From positions 1 through 29,771 of the forward strand of contig CAJXHQ010000001.1 in assembly GCA_913054485.1 (NCBI GenBank): 29,771 bases of DNA, read 5' to 3'. Positions within the stretch are counted from its first letter, which is position 1, and every line of letters starts with the position of its first letter. A model generated the notes under the pieces. It worked only from the letters and a program-made list of their open reading frames with translations, had not been told where the DNA came from and made no database searches. Source of the stretch: an uncultured Paracoccaceae bacterium (GTDB lineage Bacteria; Pseudomonadota; Alphaproteobacteria; Rhodobacterales; Rhodobacteraceae). This document shows, piece by piece, positions 16,270 through 22,836 of this stretch. Position numbers and translations under genes: made by a program.

Positions 16270-16572
16270 TTTGGCACATTTACATGGTTTAGCGTGGCTA
16301 AACCATGCCCGCAGAATTTCTGCTTTGTCGAGGGGAAATTGGGCCTCCATTATCAGCTGACATCAGCGATGCTTAGGACAGATGCTCAAGAGACATGAAA
16401 CAGCAACACGCGCACGCCCCCAAAACGGGTCGCGCGACAGCCGTCACATGGTCGCGTTCGGCCAGCTCTCGGACCCGACGCACATTCGTCAGCGCAACGC
16501 ACCTGACATCCAAGCGGCGCTGACGGCACAAGCAACCCATCCCGCGACACTCCGAATGCAAGGAGACCAAAC
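16270..16572. other. Divergent promoter region between the second LysR gene and the XapX operon
   Basis: A 303-nt stretch with one strong element, the palindrome at 16283-16307. The rest shows no convincing gene. Frames at 16382-16576 (plus) and 16386-16574 (minus) have Arg/Thr-rich translations typical of non-coding GC-rich DNA. AAGGAG (16559-16564) is the ribosome binding site of the XapX gene. Confidence 0.6.
16283..16307. promoter_or_regulatory. Perfect 25-bp palindrome, probable LysR operator
   Basis: CATGGTTTAGC (16283-16293) and GCTAAACCATG (16297-16307) are exact reverse complements separated by GTG. The core fits the LysR T-N11-A consensus (TTAGC...GCTAA, 13 nt). It ends 14 nt upstream of the LysR start, so bound protein would block or tune its own transcription and could act on the divergent operon. 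Confidence 0.75.
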
Positions 16573-16827
16573 ATGACCTGGCAACCCTACCTGATATCAC
16601 TGGCAGCGGGCCTCGGGATCGGCGTGATCTACGGCCTGATCGCTGTCCGAAGTCCCGCCCCGCCCATTATCGCACTGCTTGGCCTTCTCGGCATGCTGGC
16701 GGGCGAAGCGGCTGTGCAATGGATGCGCGGTCACTCGGATGTCGTGGCCAAATGCCTGCACCAGAAATCCTTTGCCGTGACGCAAACAGAGACGTCCGCC
16801 ACGTCGCGAGAAACCGAAACCACCTGA
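16573..16827 (+). CDS. XapX-domain (DUF1427) small membrane protein
   Basis: This is an 84-residue protein. Residues 5-50 match the XapX/DUF1427 pattern closely: YLISLAAGLGIGVIYGLIAV, RSPAPPIIALLGLLGMLAGE. It has two hydrophobic segments, a conserved RSPAPP turn between them and a soluble tail of about 35 residues. Its molecular role is unknown. Related proteins sit in operons for nucleoside or small-molecule use and are usually thought to be accessory membrane proteins. AAGGAG precedes the ATG by 8 nt. It is the first gene of the plus-strand run that extends through the hydrolase and amidohydrolase. Confidence 0.88.
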   Translation: MTWQPYLISLAAGLGIGVIYGLIAVRSPAPPIIALLGLLGMLAGEAAVQWMRGHSDVVAKCLHQKSFAVTQTETSATSRETETT

Positions 16828-16860
16828 CCTCTTCACCTCTAGACAACGGAGACCAAAACC

Positions 16861-17562
16861 ATGTCGAAAACCCAAGTCCTCACGCCCGAAAACAGTCAAC
16901 TGATCATCATCGATCATCAGCCCCAAATGGCGTTTGGTGTGCAGTCGATGGACCGGCAAGCCCTGAAAAACAATGTGGTCGGCCTGGTGAAGTCGGCCAA
17001 AGTGTTTGACGTGCCGACGACCATCACCACCGTCGAAACGGATGCGTTTTCGGGCCACACTTATCCTGAAATACTCGACGTTCTGCCAGATACGCCGTTG
17101 CTGGAGCGGACGTCGATGAACTCCTGGGACGACCAGAAGGTGCGCGATGCCCTGGCCGAAAACGCCGCTGCGGGCCGCAAGAAAGTCGTCGTCGCGGGTC
17201 TTTGGACCGAAGTGTGCAACACGACGTTTGCGCTCAGCTGTCTGCATGACACCGACTATGAGATTTACATGGTCGCCGATGCCTCGGGCGGCACGTCGCT
17301 GGACGCGCACACCTATTCCATGGACCGCATGACCCAGGCAGGCGTCATTCCCATGACGTGGCAGCAGGTTCTGCTGGAATGGCAGCGCGATTGGGCCAAG
17401 CGCGACACCTATGACGCCGTCATGGACATCGTGCGCGAGCATTCCGGCGCCTACGGCATGGGTGTCGATTATGCCTACACCATGGTTCACAAGGCTGCGT
17501 CGCGGTCCAAGCATACCGGCCCCCGCCTTGACGCGGTGCCTGCCCCCATCGCGGCAGAATAG
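16861..17562 (+). CDS. YcaC-like cysteine hydrolase (isochorismatase superfamily)
   Basis: This is a 233-residue cytoplasmic hydrolase. Superfamily landmarks are the catalytic Asp in QLIIIDHQPQMAF (D18), a basic residue in LLERTSMNSWDD (R83, aligned with the basic residue of E. coli YcaC) and the nucleophile in VAGLWTEVCNTTFAL (C119). MTWQQVLLEWQRDW near the C-terminus is also YcaC-like. The family includes amidases and hydrolases of small carbonyl compounds, and the YcaC substrate itself is not established. The C-terminus is about 25 residues longer than YcaC. A GGAGA ribosome binding site lies about 8 nt before the ATG. Its pairing with a YtcJ-type amidohydrolase suggests two hydrolytic steps on an amide or imide. 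Confidence 0.88.
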   Translation: MSKTQVLTPENSQLIIIDHQPQMAFGVQSMDRQALKNNVVGLVKSAKVFDVPTTITTVETDAFSGHTYPEILDVLPDTPLLERTSMNSWDDQKVRDALAENAAAGRKKVVVAGLWTEVCNTTFALSCLHDTDYEIYMVADASGGTSLDAHTYSMDRMTQAGVIPMTWQQVLLEWQRDWAKRDTYDAVMDIVREHSGAYGMGVDYAYTMVHKAASRSKHTGPRLDAVPAPIAAE

Positions 17563-17690
17563 ATCCCTGCCTCGCGCCTTCCCGGTTCCTCGTCTGACCT
17601 TCGGCCGGGGGGCGCTCCTGCTCTTGATTTCATGCTGATGCGCGGCCGCGACGGCCTGCGCTGCGACCCTTTTGCGAAAGGACACGAGCC

Positions 17691-19424
17691 ATGTCTGCCC
17701 CTGATACGATCCTTCACAACGGCAAGATCACCACGATGGACCCGGACCAGCCCGAGGCGACGGCCGTTGCGATCACGGCGGACAAAATCGCCGCTGTGGG
17801 CAGTGACAAGGACATCCTTGCGCTTGCCGGGTCAGAGACAAACAAGGTGGATCTGGGCGGGCAACGGGTGATCCCCGGTCTGATCGACAGCCACACCCAC
17901 ATCATCCGGCAAGGCAACAACTTTGCCATGGAGCTGCGTTGGGATCATGTGCCGTCGCTGGCCGATGGCCTGCGGATGCTTAAGGCGCAGGCGGAACGCA
18001 CCCCCGCCGGGCAGTGGATCCGTGTCGTGGGCGGCTGGTCGGTGGATCAGTTCGCCGAAAAGCGTCTGCCCACCATCGACGAGATCAACGCGGTCGCCCC
18101 GGACGTTCCCGTTTACGTGCTGCACCTCTATGATCGCGCCTGGCTGAACAAGGCCGCCCTGCGCAACCTCGGCATCGACAATCACTATTACGAACCCTTC
18201 GTCTCGGGCCGGTTGGAGCGGGATGACAATGGCAACCCGACCGGCCTGGCTATGGCGCGCCCCAATGCGCAGCCGCTTTATGCGTTGCTCGACATGGCGC
18301 CCAAGCTGGATTTTGAGCAACAGATCACCTCGACCAAGCATTATTTCAAGGCGCTGAACGGGCTGGGCCTGACTTCCGCACTGGATTGCGCGGGCGGGTT
18401 CCTGAACTACCCCGACGATTATGGCGTGATCACCGAGCTGAACAGCCGCGGCGAACAGACCGTGCGCATCGGCTATCAGCTTTTTGCGCAGCGTCCCATG
18501 TTCGAACTGGACGACTTCAAGAAATGGAACGACGTCGTCAAACCGGACGAAGGCAATGACTACCTCAAATGCGTGGGCGCGGGCGAGATGCTGGTTGCCT
18601 CGGCCTATGATTTCGAGGATTTCAGCTATCCCCGGCCCGACCTGCCCAAGCGCATGGAAAGCGACCTGCGCCCGGTGCTTGAGTTTCTGTTCGAGAACCG
18701 CTGGCCCATTCGGTTTCACTGCACCTACGAGGAAAGCGCGCACCGCCTGCTGAGCCTTGTGGAAGAGATTGGTCAGGACAAGGGTCTGGAAGAGCTGAAC
18801 TGGATCTTTGACCACGGCGAGACGATTTCCGAGGCGACGATGGAGTGGGTCACGCGGCTGGGCGGCGGGATCAGCTATCAGAACCGGATCGCCTTTCAGA
18901 CCACGGCCTATCGCGACCGCTATGGTGAGGACGCCCTGCGCGACGTGATGCCGGTGAAAAAGATGATGGCCTCGGGCGCGCCGCTGGCCGCCGGGACGGA
19001 TGCCACCCGCGTGTCGTCCTATAACCCGTGGCTGGCCATTCACTGGGCGGTGTCGGGCAAAGGACGTGGCGGCGATCTGATCTGGGATGCGGCGAACCGG
19101 CTGGATCGCCATGATGCGCTGCGCCACTGGACGGCGGCAGGCGCGTGGTTCAGCCGCGAACAGGGCAAGAAAGGTCAGATCATGGCGGGTCAGCTGGCCG
19201 ATATCGCCGTGCTTGACCGCGATTACTTTGCCGTGGCCGAAGACGACATCACCAATATCGAAGCGGACCTGACCCTTTCGGGCGGCCAGATCGTGCACGC
19301 CAAGGCGCGCTTTGCAGATCATGCACCGGCCCCCCTGCCGGAACTGCCCGACTGGTCGCCGGTCCCCATCTTTGGCGCGCCCGGTGCGGCGGCGGCAGGC
19401 ACGCCCATTCTTGCCGCAGAATAA
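17691..19424 (+). CDS. YtcJ-like metal-dependent amidohydrolase
   Basis: This is a 577-residue amidohydrolase-superfamily enzyme. The N-terminal beta-sandwich starts DTILHNGKITTMDPDQPEAT and leads to VIPGLIDSHTHI (metal ligands H68 and H70). Further ligands are H343 (IRFHCTYEES), H375 (WIFDHGET) and D437 (LAAGTDATR), and the sandwich closes with GQLADIAVLDRDYF. This is the complete set for the amidohydrolase_3/YtcJ group, which hydrolyses C-N bonds in amides or cyclic substrates. No signal peptide is visible. The C-terminal PAPLPELPDWSPVPIFGAPG tail is an extension after the catalytic unit. AAAGGA before the ATG is a good ribosome binding site. It is separated from the YcaC-like gene by 128 nt and may have an internal promoter. 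Confidence 0.9.
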   Translation: MSAPDTILHNGKITTMDPDQPEATAVAITADKIAAVGSDKDILALAGSETNKVDLGGQRVIPGLIDSHTHIIRQGNNFAMELRWDHVPSLADGLRMLKAQAERTPAGQWIRVVGGWSVDQFAEKRLPTIDEINAVAPDVPVYVLHLYDRAWLNKAALRNLGIDNHYYEPFVSGRLERDDNGNPTGLAMARPNAQPLYALLDMAPKLDFEQQITSTKHYFKALNGLGLTSALDCAGGFLNYPDDYGVITELNSRGEQTVRIGYQLFAQRPMFELDDFKKWNDVVKPDEGNDYLKCVGAGEMLVASAYDFEDFSYPRPDLPKRMESDLRPVLEFLFENRWPIRFHCTYEESAHRLLSLVEEIGQDKGLEELNWIFDHGETISEATMEWVTRLGGGISYQNRIAFQTTAYRDRYGEDALRDVMPVKKMMASGAPLAAGTDATRVSSYNPWLAIHWAVSGKGRGGDLIWDAANRLDRHDALRHWTAAGAWFSREQGKKGQIMAGQLADIAVLDRDYFAVAEDDITNIEADLTLSGGQIVHAKARFADHAPAPLPELPDWSPVPIFGAPGAAAAGTPILAAE

Positions 19425-19483
19425 TCCCGGTGCGGGCGCCTTTGGCAGGTGCCCGCTTGCCAGACAGTCAAAGGAGGCTTCCG

Positions 19484-19792
19484 ATGCTGGACGACCCCAA
19501 ACTAGACATCACCTACAGCGAAAGCGACACCAAAGGCCGCTATGGCGCCTCTGTCCAGGGTTTTGCCAGCGAAGCAGAGCTGACGATTTCCAAGGTCTCG
19601 CCTGTCCTGATCATCGCGGACCACACCTTCGTGCCGGACGAATTGCGCGGGCGCGGCCTGGCCCAGGCGCTGGCCGCCCGGCTGATCGCTGATGCGCGGC
19701 AAAAGGGCCAGCGCATTGTGCCGCTCTGCCCCTTTGTGCGGGCCTACGCCACCAAACACCGCGAGGAGCTTTCCGATGTCATCCAGTGGTAG
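19484..19792 (+). CDS. Small GNAT-family N-acetyltransferase (YjdJ type)
   Basis: This is a 102-residue minimal GNAT of the YjdJ/COG2388 type. The acetyl-CoA pyrophosphate loop is in DHTFVPDELRGRGLAQALAA, followed by IADARQKGQRIVPLCPFVRAYATKH, the diagnostic C-terminal segment with the conserved Cys-Pro-Phe. The frame is open upstream to 19430, but the ATG at 19484 has a perfect AAGGAGG (19471-19477) six bases away. It overlaps the MFS start by 17 nt. It could acetylate an amine freed by the preceding hydrolases. That is inference from position. Confidence 0.88.
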   Translation: MLDDPKLDITYSESDTKGRYGASVQGFASEAELTISKVSPVLIIADHTFVPDELRGRGLAQALAARLIADARQKGQRIVPLCPFVRAYATKHREELSDVIQW

Positions 19793-21386
19793 CGCCACTT
19801 CCGGGGCCGCGCCTGTCGCCCCGTCGGCCTGGGCCCCGTTCGGGCACCGCACCTTTGCGCTGCTGTGGACGGCCACGCTGATCTCGAACGTCGGCACATG
19901 GATGCACGATGTGGGCGCGGGCTGGTTGATGACCACGCTCAATTCCTCGCCTGCTGTCGTGTCTCTGGTGCAGGCAGCGACAACGCTGCCGGTATTCCTG
20001 TTTGCGCTTTATGCGGGCACGCTGGCGGATCGGCTGGACAAGCGGAAAATGCTGATCACGGTCAACGTGATCCTTCTGGTGCTGATCTCCGTCCTGACCG
20101 TGCTGGTGCATTTTCAGATGGTCACGCCGGTGATCCTGATCGTCTTCACGCTGGCCATTGGGACCGGCACCGCCTTCACGGCACCGGCCTGGCAGGCGAT
20201 CGTTCCCGCTCTGGTCCCGCGCGATGCGTTGCAACCGGCCATCGCGCTCAACTCGATGGGGATCAATATCAGCCGCGCAATCGGTCCGGCGCTGGCCGGG
20301 GTGCTGATTGCGTCGGTGAGCCTGTCCGCGCCCTTTGCGGTCAATGCGGTCAGCCACTTGGTGATCATCGGCGCACTGATCCTGTGGAATTACGAAAGCA
20401 ACGCCAAAAAGACCTCGCAGCCGGTGGTAAATGCAATGCTGACCGGCCTGCGCCATGTGGCCCATAACGGCCCGCTCAAGGCGACCCTGATCCGGTCCTT
20501 CGCGTTCTTCATCTTTGCCTCGGCCTACTGGGCGCTGCTGCCCTTGGTTGTGCAGGGCATCGAAGGGGGCGGCGCCACGCTTTACGGCATACTGCTGACG
20601 CTCATAGGCACGGGTGCGGTTGTGGGGGCACTGACCCTGCCGAAATTCCGCGCCAAGGTGGATGCCAGCACAATGGCCGCCGGCGGAACGGTCGGCACTG
20701 CCGTTGCCATGGCTGTTCTTGCAACGGCCGCCAGCCCGGCACTGGCCTATGTCGCGGCCCTTCTGGGCGGCTTCAGCTGGATTGCGGTGCTCACTACGTT
20801 CAATGTGTCAGCCCAGACCGCCCTGCCCAACTGGGTCCGCGCACGCGGGCTTGCGATCAATCTGATGGTGTTTTTCGGCTCCATGGCGTTCGGGTCCGCG
20901 ATGTGGGGCCAGGTTGCAACAGCCACATCCACCTCGACCACCTTGCTGATCGCCGCTGCCGGGTTGATCGTGGGGATCGTGCTGACCCGCAACTTCAAGC
21001 TGGGCCAGGGCGAACATCTGGATCTGACACCCTCGATGCACTGGCCGGCACCTGAGGTGGCGCTGCCCACGGACGGATTGACAGATCGCGGCCCGGTCAT
21101 GGTCGAAATCGAATACCGGATCAAACCCGAGGACACAGAGGCATTCCTTGCCGCGCTTTACGAATGGGCGGGCGAGCGGTGGCGCGATGGGGCCTATGAA
21201 TGGCGCGTGTTCCAAAGCGCCGAAGATCCGGAACTCTGGGTCGAAGCCTTCATGGTGTCGTCCTGGGAAGAACACCTGGCGCAACACGATCGCGTGTCGG
21301 TTCAGGACAAAGACACGCAAGACAAACTGCGCGCCTTCGATATCCGCGACAGCGGCCCCATTGTACGCCACCTGATCGCGCCATGA
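19776..21386 (+). CDS. MFS exporter (MFS_3/EntS type) with C-terminal ABM-like domain
   Basis: This is a 536-residue protein. Residues of about 15-410 form a 12-helix major facilitator of the EntS/MFS_3 group: FGHRTFALLWTATLISNVGT, LYAGTLADRLDKRKMLI (loop 2-3 signature), FNVSAQTALPNWVRARGLAI. From about residue 440 a soluble alpha/beta unit follows (VMVEIEYRIKPEDTEAFLAAL, WRVFQSAEDPELWVEAFMV), resembling antibiotic-biosynthesis-monooxygenase-type dimeric barrels that occur on this MFS sub-group. It probably exports a small organic compound with proton antiport. The ATG at 19776 is chosen for its GAGGAG (19763-19768). The same frame stays open to 19692 inside the GNAT gene. The stop overlaps the adaptor start (ATGA). 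Confidence 0.9.
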   Translation: MSSSGSATSGAAPVAPSAWAPFGHRTFALLWTATLISNVGTWMHDVGAGWLMTTLNSSPAVVSLVQAATTLPVFLFALYAGTLADRLDKRKMLITVNVILLVLISVLTVLVHFQMVTPVILIVFTLAIGTGTAFTAPAWQAIVPALVPRDALQPAIALNSMGINISRAIGPALAGVLIASVSLSAPFAVNAVSHLVIIGALILWNYESNAKKTSQPVVNAMLTGLRHVAHNGPLKATLIRSFAFFIFASAYWALLPLVVQGIEGGGATLYGILLTLIGTGAVVGALTLPKFRAKVDASTMAAGGTVGTAVAMAVLATAASPALAYVAALLGGFSWIAVLTTFNVSAQTALPNWVRARGLAINLMVFFGSMAFGSAMWGQVATATSTSTTLLIAAAGLIVGIVLTRNFKLGQGEHLDLTPSMHWPAPEVALPTDGLTDRGPVMVEIEYRIKPEDTEAFLAALYEWAGERWRDGAYEWRVFQSAEDPELWVEAFMVSSWEEHLAQHDRVSVQDKDTQDKLRAFDIRDSGPIVRHLIAP

Positions 21387-22243
21387 GGCTGGCGTTGCAC
21401 ATACACAGGCCCGTCCTTGCGTTGGTGGTGTTGGTCCTTTTCAGCGGCGCAGTCACGGCCGCGCCCTACGAATTCGACGGGCGGATCGAGGCCGTGCAGC
21501 AAGCGGATGTCTACAGCCGCGCCGAGGGGATCGTCGAAAAGGTCCTTGTGACCCAAGGCGACTATGTCGAGGCGGGCACTGTTCTGGTGCGGCTCCGAAA
21601 CGATTTGGAAGCCTTGCGCAACGCGTCGGCCACAGCGAGCCTGGCCCAAGCAGAGGCCCTGCTGACGCAAGCGCGAAACAAGCTGTCACGCGCCGAAAGA
21701 CTGTCGTCATCCGGCAGTGTCACCGAAGTCACCGTGCTGGGCGCGCGCACCGAACTTGCCCTGGCCGAGGCTGAGCGGGACTTGGCGCAACACGCTCTCG
21801 ATCTGGCACAAACGGAATTTGATGACACGTTCATCCGCGCGCCGATCTCGGGATACATCGAAGACCCAAAGGTGCGCATCGGCTCCCTAGTGGAGTTCAG
21901 CTCTGGCGACCCACCCCTGTTCATGATCGTCGATCTGAACCCGGTGCGCCTGATCTACGAGGTGCCATATGCCCAGCGGCTGTCTCACGCGGCGCGGGTC
22001 GGGTCCGATGACACCGGCCAACTGCTGGCAACCGTCGAGCTGGAAGTTCTGGCAACCAACGGGCAGACCCTGACCTCCGGTCTGCACCCTACGGCATCGT
22101 CTGCCTGGGTCGATCCGGAAACGGGCACGATCCGGGTCTGGGCGACCATAGACAACGCGGACGGCACATTTCTGCCCGGCATGCAGGTGACAGTCCGCTC
22201 CGATATGCGCCCGGGGCGCGTTTTGGAAGGCCAATCAGAATGA
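21383..22243 (+). CDS. Periplasmic adaptor / membrane-fusion protein (HlyD/RND type)
   Basis: This is a 286-residue secreted adaptor. A signal peptide of about 27 residues (VLALVVLVLFSGAVTA, cut before APY) precedes the first lipoyl half (YEFDGRIEAVQQADVYSRAE, then GIVEKVLVTQGDYVEAGTVL). A helical hairpin of about 60 residues (ASLAQAEALLTQARNKLSRA to ALDLAQTEFDDTFIRAPISG), the second lipoyl half and beta-barrel parts (PGMQVTVRSDMRPGRVLEG) follow. Such proteins link an inner-membrane pump to an outer-membrane channel, but no RND pump or TolC-like gene is nearby. The only transporter is the MFS protein, with which it shares ATGA coupling. It is on the short side for the family. The 139 nt after it contain a small CCCGAC/GTCGGG hairpin and no gene. 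Confidence 0.88.
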   Translation: MRLALHIHRPVLALVVLVLFSGAVTAAPYEFDGRIEAVQQADVYSRAEGIVEKVLVTQGDYVEAGTVLVRLRNDLEALRNASATASLAQAEALLTQARNKLSRAERLSSSGSVTEVTVLGARTELALAEAERDLAQHALDLAQTEFDDTFIRAPISGYIEDPKVRIGSLVEFSSGDPPLFMIVDLNPVRLIYEVPYAQRLSHAARVGSDDTGQLLATVELEVLATNGQTLTSGLHPTASSAWVDPETGTIRVWATIDNADGTFLPGMQVTVRSDMRPGRVLEGQSE

Positions 22244-22382
22244 CCAGAGTGCCCCGTCACTGCCGCACCGCGGCGTCCAAACCGCAAGGATTGTACCGCC
22301 AAGAGCCAAACGGAAAAGACCCGACAGCGTCGGGCGACACCCGAAGACAATCGTACATCCCACATCAAAAGGAGTGCTCGTC

Positions 22383-22835
22383 ATGACCCAGTTCACCCTG
22401 AATGGCCAACCTGTCGAGGTTGAGAATACGCCCGACGAAATGCTGCTGCTTGTGATCCGCGACACGCTCAAACTCATAGGCACCAAATATGGCTGCGGTG
22501 CCGCGATGTGCGGGGCCTGCACCGTGCATGTGGACGGTGTCGCGATGTTTTCCTGCCAGATGTCCGTCGGCGATGTCGAAGGGGCCGAAGTGACCACGAT
22601 CGAAGGCCTGTCCGAGGACGGATCGCACCCGGTACAACAGGCGTGGATCGAAGAGCAGGTTCCGCAATGCGGCTACTGCCAGTCGGGCCAGATCATGCGG
22701 GCGGCCGCCCTGCTGGCCGACAATCCAACCCCCTCACGCGCAGAGATCGTGGATGAGATGTCCGCCAATCTCTGCCGCTGCGGAACCTACAACCGGATTT
22801 TCAAGGCTGTCGAGCGCGCAGCGCAGGAGGTGTGA
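22383..22835 (+). CDS. iorA: (2Fe-2S)-binding subunit of molybdenum hydroxylase (IorA type)
   Basis: This is a 150-residue small subunit carrying two [2Fe-2S] clusters. The N-terminal plant-ferredoxin-type cluster uses C38, C43, C46 and C58 (GTKYGCGAAMCGACTVHVDG). The C-terminal four-helix domain uses C96, C99, C131 and C133 (PQCGYCQSGQ and NLCRCGTYNRI). This is the two-subunit arrangement of isoquinoline 1-oxidoreductase and related periplasmic aldehyde oxidases, with no separate FAD subunit. AAAAGGAG (22367-22374) fixes the ATG at 22383. Electrons from the large subunit pass through these clusters to an acceptor, probably a cytochrome c not encoded here. The stop is one base before the large-subunit ATG. 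The gene symbol is by family, and the substrate is unknown. Confidence 0.88.
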   Translation: MTQFTLNGQPVEVENTPDEMLLLVIRDTLKLIGTKYGCGAAMCGACTVHVDGVAMFSCQMSVGDVEGAEVTTIEGLSEDGSHPVQQAWIEEQVPQCGYCQSGQIMRAAALLADNPTPSRAEIVDEMSANLCRCGTYNRIFKAVERAAQEV

Positions 22836-22836
22836 A

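Noticed and set aside
16382..16576. 64-residue ORF upstream of the XapX gene
   Set aside because: It overlaps the XapX start and ribosome binding site, has an Arg/Thr/Gln-rich translation and no start signal.
17832..19322. 496-residue open frame antisense to the amidohydrolase
   Set aside because: It mirrors a gene with all metal ligands in place. The antisense product shows no domain and no ribosome binding site.
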